Source: Moritella sp. (lineage in GTDB: Bacteria; Pseudomonadota; Gammaproteobacteria; Enterobacterales; Moritellaceae). From it: a stretch of 64,000 nucleotides of DNA. Location: contig NZ_JABSQR010000004.1 in assembly GCF_013215705.1 (NCBI RefSeq), forward strand, positions 186,001 to 250,000. The letters are read 5' to 3'. Positions 18,169 to 27,131 of this stretch are shown here, in pieces (position 1 is the stretch's first letter; each line of letters opens with the position of its first letter). The notes beneath the pieces are model-generated. The model had not been told where the DNA came from, made no database searches, and was given only the letters and a program-made list of their open reading frames with translations. A program made the translations under genes and the position numbers.

Positions 18169-20310
18169 TTAATGTCCACCGTGCTGAAAATAGAGCTTTT
18201 CTAACGATGGTAAATTTTGTATCAAAAATTTAATATCATCATTTTTCATCGCTGCTAGTTTTTCAAGTCCCTTACTATGTAGGTTGTCAGGGATAAGACT
18301 TCTGACATCCGAACGAGCGCCTGACTTAATCAATTTGCGTAGCACAGACAGTACCTTCTCGGTGTCACGTTGACTATTAATGACGTCAAAAAGTAACTTT
18401 CCATCCACATACGTTTGTACGACAGTTGGTGTATCTACTGAAGTTCTAGGATCAGCTGAAAGAACAACCACATCGCCAAATTTTCCGACTTCCAGAGAGC
18501 CTCGTGTATTTTCTTCGCCATATTGATAAGCTGCCGTAACAGTATTGGCCATCAACGCCTCATCCCAAGTCAATTGATGTTCACGACCTAAGGGCTCTGA
18601 TAATGTCTTACACTCACCTTTTACTTTCGCATGCTCGGTATCACACATTTGTCGTTTTACCGCAGTTTCCATAATATGCATAGGATCGATAGGAACAATC
18701 GGAGCATCACTGTGTAGCGTAAAAGGTAAGTTTATATCTTTAGCCCAACCTGTTGCACTGATGTTTTCAGCACGGCCATCTAAATCACCAGAATTACCAA
18801 GAAAAGTATTTTTATGGCGAAGCCCCCAATAATATACGTGCTCAGTAAAGAAGGATGGGATCATACCTAAATCTTTGAGTCGATCCATTTGTTTACGCGT
18901 TGTAACTTGCGCATGTATTGCCACCAATCTTTTAGCCTTAACCTCTTCCTTACTAATAACACCATCTGAAATAGCTGTTTCAATGGCCACCAAATATTGT
19001 TCCATAGCCGCATCACCATTAACATGCGCGTATATTTGCCAATTATTTTTCAACAAATTTTTCACCACGATATTCAATTCTTTATCTTTAATCTGTGGTT
19101 GTCCCTGCCAATTTTCACAATTTTCATCGGGGCAATCAGTGGGGTTAATAGAATAATAAGGGGCGGATAAATGTCCAGTATAGCCCTGTATCGAACCATC
19201 AAGAACTAGCTTTACTCCTCCAACTTTGAAAAAATCAGTCTCTTTCGGTAAAAAATTAGGGGAATCAAAGTCGCCTATCGCTTCTGCACTCTCTTGATCT
19301 GGTAAAATAACGAGTCGTGGTGTTTTACTGATAGCTTGAATAATCTTTAACAACCTTCCCGAATACGCAGCCTTGGGTGTCAAACCGTCCTGAGCGGTTG
19401 TCACTCCGACGGATAAATAACGCTCTCCAACACGCAGAAGTCCGAGTAAGACTTGCTCCATAGGTATATGTGATGCAACTTTAGTTAAGGCATAAGCGTG
19501 AGCGGCCTCCTTCAATACACCGTTTGGTTTAGCGGGATCACTTTCTATAACAGTATCAGGTTCACCACAGCAAATAGCCTCACCACGATCATCAAGAATT
19601 TGCTCTGAGAACTTATTTAAGATGAATCCTTTGTCGTCTACGCCATAAATACCTGCTTTTTCAAGAGCTTTAGTATTCGCGGAACCCATATGTGAAGAGG
19701 TGTGGGTCACATAAACGGCACGCTCAATCAAGTCAAGCTGTTTGGTAGTAGGATGCTGTTTCTCTTCGAGCAAGGTGTCATCATAGCCATTGCCCATAAT
19801 CCAATCTCGATTTGACCAGCCATTCCACTGCGTAGACTTTTGATTTAGAGAACCGAGTAATGTGAATGGATCATCTAAGCTACTTGCATCACCAATTTTA
19901 ACTACATCACCCAGCGGTGGACTTTGCAAATCGGCAAAAGGTGCGTACAGCCCATGAATCAAAAAATGACTATGCGAATCAATGAAGCCAGGAACAAGCG
20001 TTTTCCCTCCTAAATCAATTTTTTTCTTTTTTGGAAGATATCGGCAATGTCTTCCTAGGCTTTTAACATCGATCCCAACACTAACTATTTTACCTTTAAT
20101 AATACACAATGCGCCTGCATTTTCATTCAGTAAATCCCCGTCCGGAGATGTCTTCATAGTAATAATATTACCATTGTAAAATAACACATCTTTATTATGA
20201 AAAAAGGTATTACCACCAATACCAGCAACGGCAATAGGTGAGATAAGCATCGTAGAAATAACTAACGACAACGTACTTCGTTTAAGTCGTACGGTACTGA
20301 ATTTAATCAT
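18169..20310 (-). CDS. Secreted amidohydrolase, YtcJ-like
   Basis: The 713-residue protein has a signal peptide (basic start, hydrophobic core STLSLVISTMLISPIAVAG). The amidohydrolase-3/YtcJ fold follows: VPGFIDSHSHFLIHG (metal HxH), the GYDDTLLEE loop, HVNGDAAMEQ, AIHAQVT and LHSDAPIVPIDPM (catalytic Asp). It probably hydrolyses a C-N bond in an unknown substrate in the periplasm. A C-terminal extension of about 70 residues beyond the usual family end (TEKVLSVLRKLIKSG to LEKLYFQHGGH) is helical and ends in GHGG-like residues. AGGGA precedes the ATG. It is monocistronic. Confidence 0.88.
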   Translation of the reverse strand: MIKFSTVRLKRSTLSLVISTMLISPIAVAGIGGNTFFHNKDVLFYNGNIITMKTSPDGDLLNENAGALCIIKGKIVSVGIDVKSLGRHCRYLPKKKKIDLGGKTLVPGFIDSHSHFLIHGLYAPFADLQSPPLGDVVKIGDASSLDDPFTLLGSLNQKSTQWNGWSNRDWIMGNGYDDTLLEEKQHPTTKQLDLIERAVYVTHTSSHMGSANTKALEKAGIYGVDDKGFILNKFSEQILDDRGEAICCGEPDTVIESDPAKPNGVLKEAAHAYALTKVASHIPMEQVLLGLLRVGERYLSVGVTTAQDGLTPKAAYSGRLLKIIQAISKTPRLVILPDQESAEAIGDFDSPNFLPKETDFFKVGGVKLVLDGSIQGYTGHLSAPYYSINPTDCPDENCENWQGQPQIKDKELNIVVKNLLKNNWQIYAHVNGDAAMEQYLVAIETAISDGVISKEEVKAKRLVAIHAQVTTRKQMDRLKDLGMIPSFFTEHVYYWGLRHKNTFLGNSGDLDGRAENISATGWAKDINLPFTLHSDAPIVPIDPMHIMETAVKRQMCDTEHAKVKGECKTLSEPLGREHQLTWDEALMANTVTAAYQYGEENTRGSLEVGKFGDVVVLSADPRTSVDTPTVVQTYVDGKLLFDVINSQRDTEKVLSVLRKLIKSGARSDVRSLIPDNLHSKGLEKLAAMKNDDIKFLIQNLPSLEKLYFQHGGH

Positions 20311-20579
20311 AAAATCCCTATGTAGTTTATTGAAACAGCCCTCCTGGCTGCTCTAAGATAAATTAATACTATGGGTATAGGAAAGGGGCAAGCAACAAGT
20401 TAAAAGCTTAATTTATTTACGCTACCACGAACAAAAATGTAAATAAATTTGCGTGATAACTCACAGTATTCAACATTAATTAACAAGCATAATGTACCCA
20501 GTTATCTTGCACGTCATTACTGGATATGTAACTGCTTAAGCACTGACTGATTTAAGTACGTTTCTATTTCTGCGATGTC
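20311..20579. other. Intergenic region upstream of the amidohydrolase gene
   Basis: AT-rich sequence holding the presumed leftward amidohydrolase promoter. I see no coding frame, strong hairpin or recognised operator in it. Confidence 0.5.
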
Positions 20580-20756
20580 TTATTTAACTGTACGAGTACC
20601 ACTCTCACACTTTTCAGTGTTCACAAATTTATTCCAACATAAGAAAGTAATCAATGAGATAAATATGACCGCTGAAGACAGCACAATATAACCAAAAAAG
20701 TATGTTGACCATTCTCTCTTAATATCAATCCAACCTAGCCAATCATTAATTAACAT
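20580..20756 (-). pseudogene. Small membrane-protein fragment (possibly SieB-like remnant)
   Basis: From ATG 20756 a 58-codon frame reads MLINDWLGWIDIKREWSTYF, then FGYIVLSSAVIFISLITFLC and a polar tail ending TRTVK. The frame is open for nine more codons upstream to a stop. One hydrophobic helix is clear. The DWLGW..EW.. followed by a long helix loosely recalls the N-terminal part of super-infection-exclusion-B-like membrane proteins, but it is too short to assign. There is no good ribosome site. I list it as a probable remnant; a real small membrane protein cannot be excluded. Confidence 0.35.
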
Positions 20757-20914
20757 GAGAGGTATAGATAATAAGCCAAAAATAATTTAGATGTATTAAC
20801 AGGCTGTTATTATGTTGATTAATCAAGACAGGTATCTACTCTGCAATTTTTTCCTATAATCTTCGTTCTTCAACCAGCAAAATAGCGACAGAATTTACGT
20901 TTAAGGATTTATCA

Positions 20915-21586
20915 ATGAACATCGAACTATTGTTATCACTCGCTATTATTCACGCTGTTGCCTTAGCTAGCCCAGGTCCTGATTTTGCTTTGGTTGTCAG
21001 ACTTGCAAGCCAAGAATCAAGAAGTACCGCGATTGCCTCTGCCGTGGGTATCTCAATTGCTATTTTAATTCATACCATCTTAAGTTTAACGGGCGTCAGT
21101 CTGATTATTAAAAGCTCACAAACGCTATATACCATTGTGCAAATGGTTGGCGCAGGTTATTTAGCATTGATGGGATTTGGTGCAGTAAAAGGTGCTCTCC
21201 AACATTGGAAATCGAAAATATCGGTAGACAATAATCAACTTAAATTAAACCAATTCACACCTAAACAAGGCTTTATGCAGGGGTTGTGGACTAATTTACT
21301 TAACCCGAAAGCCATGGTGTTCTTCATTACCTTATTCTCAGCCATGATCACGCCTGATGTTAGCCTTGTCACTAAGCTATCTGCAACCGTCATCATGTTG
21401 GTATTATCGCTAATTTGGTTTGTATTTATCGCCTTGATTTTATCAAAGCCGATGATCCAACAACGCGTACAAAAAGCAGCGCCAGCAATCAACTTGTTTA
21501 CCGGACTGCTGTTTATGGCGGTATCCAGTGCAATCATGTATAACTTGCTTGCAGGCGCTATGATACTTAGTGAAACGACTATTTAG
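20915..21586 (+). CDS. LysE/RhtB-family amino-acid exporter
   Basis: The 223-residue protein has six predicted membrane segments and the N-terminal LASPGPDFALVVRLASQESR signature. Conserved GFMQGLWTNLLNPKAMVFFI follows at about the fourth helix. It is a likely inner-membrane exporter of an amino acid or homoserine-lactone-like compound. AAGGA lies before the ATG. Its last codons overlap the convergent GNAT gene by eight bases. Confidence 0.9.
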   Translation: MNIELLLSLAIIHAVALASPGPDFALVVRLASQESRSTAIASAVGISIAILIHTILSLTGVSLIIKSSQTLYTIVQMVGAGYLALMGFGAVKGALQHWKSKISVDNNQLKLNQFTPKQGFMQGLWTNLLNPKAMVFFITLFSAMITPDVSLVTKLSATVIMLVLSLIWFVFIALILSKPMIQQRVQKAAPAINLFTGLLFMAVSSAIMYNLLAGAMILSETTI

Positions 21587-22100
21587 ATTGAGGCTTAGAT
21601 TGATGTTTAGAGTGGGCTTGTAGATTTAGCACCATCAGCTTTGCGCCTTGACCATAACTTGGACATACCGAGATATGCTCAAGGCAGTTAAAGCCATATT
21701 GTTGCCAAAATGGCGCAGAGTCTTGTACCGCCGTTAATAATAGTCGCTGACAGCCTACATTTTGCATTGCTATGATAAAATTATTAATTAGCTGACTGGC
21801 AATACCTAAGCCACGAGCATCACCTGAAATAGCCAGATCATGTAAATATACCTCGCAGTAGCCTGTATCAACCACAACAGCCTTACCTAGTTTTGGAACT
21901 TGATTTCCCAACCATGGATGCGCCAACAAATAGCCGAGTACACTATCATCTGCATGAGTAAACACGAAACAACTCGTGGGTGAGGCAATCCACTTACTTT
22001 GTAAGACGGTTAAATCTTCATGAAGATGACTTGCGTAGGCATCTGACTGGATCTGCATAATCGCATCCCAATCCGTCTCTTTAATCATTCTAATCGACAT
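21579..22100 (-). CDS. GNAT family N-acetyltransferase
   Basis: The 173-residue protein carries GNAT motifs: VYLHDLAISGDARGLGIASQ (acetyl-CoA loop), then NVGCQRLLLTAVQDSAPFWQ and YGFNCLE. A Lys/Gln/Ser tail (QAHSKHQSKPQSK) follows. Substrate is unknown. AGGAACAG is positioned before the ATG. It converges on and overlaps the LysE gene by eight bases. Confidence 0.85.
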   Translation of the reverse strand: MSIRMIKETDWDAIMQIQSDAYASHLHEDLTVLQSKWIASPTSCFVFTHADDSVLGYLLAHPWLGNQVPKLGKAVVVDTGYCEVYLHDLAISGDARGLGIASQLINNFIIAMQNVGCQRLLLTAVQDSAPFWQQYGFNCLEHISVCPSYGQGAKLMVLNLQAHSKHQSKPQSK

Positions 22101-22184
22101 TTACTGTTCCTAAAAAATTTTTCTAAACAAGTATTCCTCAACAAAATGTTACTAAACAAGCATCCAAAATCATCAACCTAATTT

Positions 22185-22649
22185 TTACCCTGTGATTAAA
22201 GTTTTCGTCATATATAGGCTGTACGGGTCTTCACGATAATTAGCGAAAGGTGCACATTCATTAAAGCCAAAATCTCGATATAATTTTTGAGCGGGTATAA
22301 ACGAATCAGGTGTACCCGTTTCTAAGCTAACTGTAGTAATTCCTTGATTTTTTGCTGTAGCCAAAATATGAGTTAATAATTTCCGAGCAACTCCTTGTCG
22401 AAGATAAGAGCGATCTGTGCGCATTGATTTTATCTCAACATGACCCGCTGCGATTACTTTCATCGCACCACAGCCAGCAAGATCACCATTTATCCACGCA
22501 CTCCAAAAGGTCACTTCTGGCGCTTGTAGTCCAGTTAAATCTAACGCGTGTACACTTTCAGCAGGGGTATGCTCTAGCATGTCTTCATGATGCTCTTGTA
22601 ATAACAGTGCGACTTCTTTACCTTTTAAATCATCAATTCGAATTTCCAT
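22185..22649 (-). CDS. GNAT family N-acetyltransferase (YsnE/Atu-type)
   Basis: The protein (about 154 residues from ATG 22649) has the GNAT loop HVEIKSMRTDRSYLRQGVAR, then LETGTPDSFIPAQKLYRDFG and FNECAPFANYREDPYSLYM. This is the form seen in the YsnE/PhnO-like branch (LETG, ALYxxxGF, CxPF). I start at the second ATG because AAGGA lies about nine bases before it; the first ATG is too close. It is not clearly linked to the neighbouring GNAT gene despite the same strand (85-base gap). Confidence 0.85.
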   Translation of the reverse strand: MEIRIDDLKGKEVALLLQEHHEDMLEHTPAESVHALDLTGLQAPEVTFWSAWINGDLAGCGAMKVIAAGHVEIKSMRTDRSYLRQGVARKLLTHILATAKNQGITTVSLETGTPDSFIPAQKLYRDFGFNECAPFANYREDPYSLYMTKTLITG

Positions 22650-22849
22650 TTCTAACATCCTTTATTATTAACTAACAACAACGTAATAAATAATTTAACA
22701 TCTTATTTAAATAAATCCACACTATCCAACTTATTTCCATTCCAGATTCGACTATCCAAAAACATTACGCACACTAGAACAGCGCTTTATAGCTAGGATA
22801 AAACAATGTAAATTGAACAAACTGGAATAATAACTGTTGGAGAACGTGA

Positions 22850-23359
22850 ATGAAATTCAAAGCTTTAATGTCTATTGTCACAGTATTAATAATCGGTTTT
22901 ATTATTCCCGAGCCCAAACTAATTCCCGTTAAAAACGCGACGAGTAACGATTGGAACTCGGCAACTTTTTGGTACGAGCCATGGGGTACATCAGGTGTTC
23001 ATAAAGGCATCGATGTATTTGCTACGAGTGGCACACCTGTGGTTGCGGCGACAAATCAATTAATTTTATTTCGAGGCGAATTCAAAAAAGGTGGCAAAGT
23101 TATCATCGCAATCGGTCCTAGTTGGAAATTGCACTACTATGCTCACCTTGCAACAATAAATCATAATAGTGGTTTTTTCAGTAGTGCTGGCTCACAACTA
23201 GGAACAGTTGGAGATAGTGGAAATGCCAAAGGAAAGCCCCCTCATTTACACTATTCTATCCTAAGTTTAATCCCTCGTCCTTGGCTTATAGACAGCTCTT
23301 CACAAGGCTTTAAGAAAGCGTTCTATCTAGATCCGATTAAATATTTCAACGCTATCTAA
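22850..23359 (+). CDS. M23-family (LytM-type) zinc metallopeptidase
   Basis: The 169-residue protein has a single N-terminal hydrophobic segment (MSIVTVLIIGFII), so it is probably membrane-anchored or exported. The M23 active site follows: HKGIDVFA (H51, D55), LHYYAHL (H99) and PPHLHYSI (H132, H134). M23 enzymes cleave peptidoglycan cross-bridge peptides. It lacks LysM or coiled-coil domains, so it is a minimal form. A GGAG element precedes the ATG. Its 3' end overlaps the convergent hydrolase gene by 33 bases. Confidence 0.88.
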   Translation: MKFKALMSIVTVLIIGFIIPEPKLIPVKNATSNDWNSATFWYEPWGTSGVHKGIDVFATSGTPVVAATNQLILFRGEFKKGGKVIIAIGPSWKLHYYAHLATINHNSGFFSSAGSQLGTVGDSGNAKGKPPHLHYSILSLIPRPWLIDSSSQGFKKAFYLDPIKYFNAI

Positions 23360-23917
23360 TTTACTACTGTCATTCATTTTATCATTAAAAAATGTCGCAC
23401 CTATTAATGAATAATTATCTGATAATGAATTCATAAAACCATGATAAAAACTGGTTTTAATACAGTTAACCTGTTTTACCGATGACAAGGCTGCAATAAC
23501 ATCATCAACCTCAAAGTGCCTTTCCTCACAAGGAAATACCAATGTCACAGGGCAACAAGGTATTACATCCAGATGGTTACGGATCTGACTCGGATAGAAA
23601 CCAATGCAATGTTTGATTAATGGATTCAAGTGTTGGTCGATGGCTTTCCATGCGGCAGATGCCCCAGCACTAAAACCAAGTAATACCACCTCATCTTCTG
23701 ATAATGCAATCGCTGATGACACGGCCGAACTATACCGCTCATGACCACATTGAGTCATGAAGGTATCATAAGCGGCTTGCTCATTAATGAATGTTTGCTT
23801 ATAGCCATCGTAAGGATCAATGACCGTTACCCTTGTCAGCTCGGTTGAGAGTGACGCAGAAAGTAAGTCGATATCCGTTGTCAGGCCAAAAATATCTGTG
23901 ATTATAATAATGTGCAT
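23327..23917 (-). CDS. Alpha/beta hydrolase, dienelactone-hydrolase type
   Basis: The 196-residue protein has a nucleophile elbow VLLGFSAGASAAW (GxSxG), an acid region LVFPCEERHFEVDD and a late histidine in YHGFMN. This order matches the dienelactone hydrolase family, though the usual Cys nucleophile is Ser here. It is cytoplasmic with an unknown substrate. The next genes upstream on the strand, a cupin (14-base gap) and trpS, suggest a three-gene unit. It overlaps the convergent M23 gene by 33 bases. Confidence 0.75.
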   Translation of the reverse strand: MHIIIITDIFGLTTDIDLLSASLSTELTRVTVIDPYDGYKQTFINEQAAYDTFMTQCGHERYSSAVSSAIALSEDEVVLLGFSAGASAAWKAIDQHLNPLIKHCIGFYPSQIRNHLDVIPCCPVTLVFPCEERHFEVDDVIAALSSVKQVNCIKTSFYHGFMNSLSDNYSLIGATFFNDKMNDSSKLDSVEIFNRI

Positions 23918-23931
23918 GTGTTATTTATCCA

Positions 23932-24243
23932 TCAATAATGTACAGCTAACCAAACGGTTTCGACATCAGGGTCCGTCCACGCGACTTTATGCTTTTGGTG
24001 TGCAGGGATATTAAGGTAATCACCCGCTTTCAGCGTAATCGATGGCTTGTCATCAAAATCAATAATAGCACTGCCTGCAATAACGATCACCCATTCACTT
24101 TGCGCTTGATCATACCAACCAAAATCTGGCGATGTTTGCCCTTTTGAAATAATACGTTCTATTTTGACCGTATCACTGCTAACTAAATCGTCAAAGATTT
24201 CACTGCTGAGATCGGAAGGTATCGAATCAAAGATATTATTCAT
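23932..24243 (-). CDS. Cupin-domain protein
   Basis: The 103-residue cupin shows SPDFGWYDQAQSEWVIVIAG (motif 1 variant) and LKAGDYLNIPAHQKHKVAWT (motif 2). The first motif lacks the usual HxH pair, so metal binding is doubtful. AAGGATG precedes the ATG. It lies 14 bases from the trpS stop and 14 bases before the hydrolase start, consistent with a small operon trpS-cupin-hydrolase. Confidence 0.8.
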   Translation of the reverse strand: MNNIFDSIPSDLSSEIFDDLVSSDTVKIERIISKGQTSPDFGWYDQAQSEWVIVIAGSAIIDFDDKPSITLKAGDYLNIPAHQKHKVAWTDPDVETVWLAVHY

Positions 24244-24257
24244 GTTTAATCATCCTT

Positions 24258-25316
24258 TTAAAACAGATTTAGACCAAAGGCACACTTCACCTGACGTAAT
24301 ACATCATTAGATTCATCTTGAGAGCGCTCTGTTCCTGCTTTCAATATCGCAATTAACAGCGATCGATCCGCGATGAATTCTTCTCTACGCTGTCGGATTG
24401 GTTTTAATAGGTCTTGTAAACACTCTTCTAGGATCTTCTTAACGGTGCCATCCCCTAAACCACCAGCTGAATATTGCGCTTTTAAATTAGCTACATAGTC
24501 TTGATCTTGATGGAATGCATCTAAATACGTGAATACCACATTTCCGTCAACTTGCCCCGGATCGCATACACGCAAATGATTCGGATCTGTATACATGGCT
24601 TTAACCGCTTTGCTGATCTCTTTTTCACTTGAACTTAGCATGATGGTATTGCCCATAGATTTAGACATTTTACTTTTACCATCGACACTCGGTAAACGTG
24701 AAACCTTACTTAATAGTGGCTTACATTCAACTAAAATGTCTTGCTGGGCAATATGGTTTAATTTTCTGACGATCTCATTGGTCTGTTCCAACATAGGTAA
24801 TTGATCTTCACCCACAGGTACTAACGTGGCTTTAAATGCGGTGATATCTGCAGCCTGACTAATCGGGTATGTTAAGAACCCAGCAGGAATAGAACGACCA
24901 AATGATTTACTGTTGATCTCATTTTTAACCGTCGGATTACGCTCCAAACGAGCAATAGACACTAAGTTTGAGTAATACATTGTGAGCTCAGCCAATGCTG
25001 GAATGGCGGACTGTAAACAAATAGTGGTTTTTAATGGATCGATGCCAACCGCAAGATAGTCCGCGACAACATTTAAAATATTCGACGAGACTTTTTGTGG
25101 ATTATGACCATTATCAGTGAGGCCCTGCATGTCAGCAACTAAGATAGTTTGCTCATATTGATGCTGTAACTTTACACGCTGCTGCAATGAACCGACAAAG
25201 TGGCCTAGATGCAAAGAACCCGTTGCACGATCACCCGTGAGGATCTTTTCTTTGGTCGCGTTATTTTGATTTGAATTAGCTGTTTGGTCTAAGTGTAGTG
25301 ATAGGTTATTTTCCAT
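24258..25316 (-). CDS. trpS: Tryptophanyl-tRNA synthetase
   Basis: The 352-residue class I synthetase has the HIGH-like ATGSLHLGHFVG and KMSKSMGNTI motifs with the family fold between (YYSNLVSIARLERNPTVK, LPMLEQTNEIVRKL). It charges tRNA-Trp. An N-terminal extension of about 25 residues (SLHLDQTANSNQNNATK) is Asn/Gln-rich and not part of the catalytic core. The length and the cupin/hydrolase neighbours, instead of the usual gph/rpe context, suggest an accessory copy beside a housekeeping trpS elsewhere; this is inference. GGAGA precedes the ATG. Confidence 0.93.
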   Translation of the reverse strand: MENNLSLHLDQTANSNQNNATKEKILTGDRATGSLHLGHFVGSLQQRVKLQHQYEQTILVADMQGLTDNGHNPQKVSSNILNVVADYLAVGIDPLKTTICLQSAIPALAELTMYYSNLVSIARLERNPTVKNEINSKSFGRSIPAGFLTYPISQAADITAFKATLVPVGEDQLPMLEQTNEIVRKLNHIAQQDILVECKPLLSKVSRLPSVDGKSKMSKSMGNTIMLSSSEKEISKAVKAMYTDPNHLRVCDPGQVDGNVVFTYLDAFHQDQDYVANLKAQYSAGGLGDGTVKKILEECLQDLLKPIRQRREEFIADRSLLIAILKAGTERSQDESNDVLRQVKCAFGLNLF

Positions 25317-25529
25317 TGTATATCTCCAAAATAGATTACCGGAGACATAGATACTTTATTCATCAGTTGCCATCCGGCGATCTGTGAACAAAAGTATTCA
25401 ACACCGCTCTTATAAAAGAGAGTGCCACCAAGATGTTGTGATAAGTGCAAAAATAGGGTTTAATTTCATGTATTAAAAGTATCAGCCTATGCAAATTAGC
25501 GCAAGCGATATTTAATACTTACTTTCAAC

Positions 25530-25594
25530 CTTAACCATTAATCTTAACTATCAATCTTAACTATCAATCTTAACTATCAATATTAACTATCAAA
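25530..25594. repeat. Five tandem 13-bp repeats
   Basis: Consecutive units CTTAACCATTAAT, three exact CTTAACTATCAAT and a variant ATTAACTATCAAA fill 65 bases. They end 14 bases before the start codon of the hydroxyacid dehydrogenase gene. The period is 13 bases. The three identical central copies indicate recent slippage or expansion. Confidence 0.95.
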
Positions 25595-25608
25595 TTGGAC
25601 TTGTTTAC

Positions 25609-26562
25609 ATGGATACTATTGTCTTTCTCGACCGTTCTACAATCCCTGAACACATCACCATCCCTCAACCTAATACTGATTGTCAGTGGCAAGAGTATGC
25701 GACAACAACACCGGAGCAAGTGATTGAACGTCTGCAACATGCAAGCATTGTCATTACCAATAAAGTCATTTTAAATACGCAGATATTAAGTCAGTGCCCA
25801 CAATTAAAAATGATTGCCGTAGCGGCGACTGGCACCAACAACATTGATTTAGATTATTGTCGTCAGCACAGCATCACCGTCAGTAACATCCAAGGCTATG
25901 CCACCAATTCGGTACCTGAACATGTATTAGCCATGATGTTTGCACTAAAGCGAAATCTTGTCGGTTACCATCAAGATATTCAAGCCGGTGTTTGGCAGCA
26001 GCAAAAACAATTCTGCTTCTTTAGCCATCCCATTTCCGATATAGCGGGATCTACGATAGGTATTATTGGTAAAGGTAGTCTCGGTAATGCTGTTGCAGCG
26101 TTGGCCAAAGCCGTCGGCATGACGGTACTTTTTGCTGAGCGTAAAGGTGCGAATGAGTGCCGTGAAGGCTACAGCCCATTTGAATTCGTCTTACAACAAG
26201 CGGATGTACTGACATTGCATTGCCCACTTGCAGAGCAAACGCACAATATCATCGGCAGTGACGAATTTAAGCTAATGAAAAGTACGAGTGTTTTGATTAA
26301 CGCGGGACGTGGTGGTCTGGTTGATGAAATTGCCTTGGTTGATGCATTACATAACCAACAAATAGCTGGTGCAGGGGTTGATGTATTTACCCAAGAGCCT
26401 GCTAATGATAGTAATCCCTTAATCGCTAATGCACATTTACCTAATCTTATATTAACGCCGCATGTCGCTTGGGGATCGGACTCTGCTATTCAGACATTAT
26501 CCAACCAGCTGATTGCCAATATAAATGCCTTTATTGCAGGTGATCCGAAAAGCCTTGTTTAA
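25609..26562 (+). CDS. D-2-hydroxyacid dehydrogenase (glycerate dehydrogenase/hydroxypyruvate reductase-like)
   Basis: The 317-residue protein has the D-isomer 2-hydroxyacid dehydrogenase order: an N-terminal substrate domain with VAVAATGTNNIDLDYCR, the NAD-binding loop GIIGKGSLGNAVAALAKAVG, TLHCPLAEQTHNIIG, STSVLINAGRGGLVDE with its catalytic Arg region, and TPHVAWGS with the catalytic His. This pattern matches HprA-type enzymes that reduce hydroxypyruvate or glyoxylate. The leader is the 13-bp repeat array, and no strong ribosome site is seen directly before the ATG. It is monocistronic. Confidence 0.88.
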   Translation: MDTIVFLDRSTIPEHITIPQPNTDCQWQEYATTTPEQVIERLQHASIVITNKVILNTQILSQCPQLKMIAVAATGTNNIDLDYCRQHSITVSNIQGYATNSVPEHVLAMMFALKRNLVGYHQDIQAGVWQQQKQFCFFSHPISDIAGSTIGIIGKGSLGNAVAALAKAVGMTVLFAERKGANECREGYSPFEFVLQQADVLTLHCPLAEQTHNIIGSDEFKLMKSTSVLINAGRGGLVDEIALVDALHNQQIAGAGVDVFTQEPANDSNPLIANAHLPNLILTPHVAWGSDSAIQTLSNQLIANINAFIAGDPKSLV

Positions 26563-26721
26563 TATAGTACAGCTAATATCAAAACAATACCTGACGCATT
26601 ATGAAAGTATGATTTGAAGACGAATAAACCACTAGTCAATTGTAATTTAAAAGGTTAATGACTAATATTTCTATTGTATTAATGGTAATTAAGATATTAA
26701 ACATCAAAGGAAATGCAATTT

Positions 26722-27114
26722 ATGAAATCAAAATTAGAGATCTACGCTTTATCTGTATGCTTTGCCGCAATGATCTGCGTTGTCATATCTTCTGGTATTG
26801 GCGGATATGCTTTTGTTCGAGTTTTAAATCCAGAATTAACAATGAGCTCATATCAATACGATCAATACCAAACAAATGATGCCTATTGGGCTAGAGATAA
26901 TTACCAATATGCAGATGACACAACACCAGTAAATAGACCATCGGAAAAAGAACTAACTACAAAACGTGTAGCGTTATTTGCAATAGCAAAAAATAGTGAA
27001 AAAAGGGAGGGAATGCAAACACTAACAGGGTCATTCATTTTTTTATTTACAGGTCTGACTACTCTCCTTATTCATTTAGTCGTTGCTAAAAAATCAAGAG
27101 TAAAAGACATATAG
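26722..27114 (+). CDS. Hypothetical two-helix membrane protein
   Basis: The roughly 130-residue protein has one hydrophobic segment near each end (LSVCFAAMICVVISSGIGGY and LTGSFIFLFTGLTTLLIHLV). Between them is a polar loop rich in Tyr, Asp and Asn (SYQYDQYQTNDAYWARDNYQ). No family is recognised. I start at ATG 26722, ten bases after AAAGGA; an ATG three codons earlier is too close to that site. It is monocistronic and converges with the apbE gene. Confidence 0.6.
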   Translation: MKSKLEIYALSVCFAAMICVVISSGIGGYAFVRVLNPELTMSSYQYDQYQTNDAYWARDNYQYADDTTPVNRPSEKELTTKRVALFAIAKNSEKREGMQTLTGSFIFLFTGLTTLLIHLVVAKKSRVKDI

Positions 27115-27131
27115 CCAGAAACCAAGCTAAA

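Noticed and set aside
25321-25450. T-box-like GGTGGCAC in the trpS leader
   Set aside because: The antiterminator consensus, specifier loop and terminator are not formed, and T-boxes are rare outside Gram-positive bacteria.
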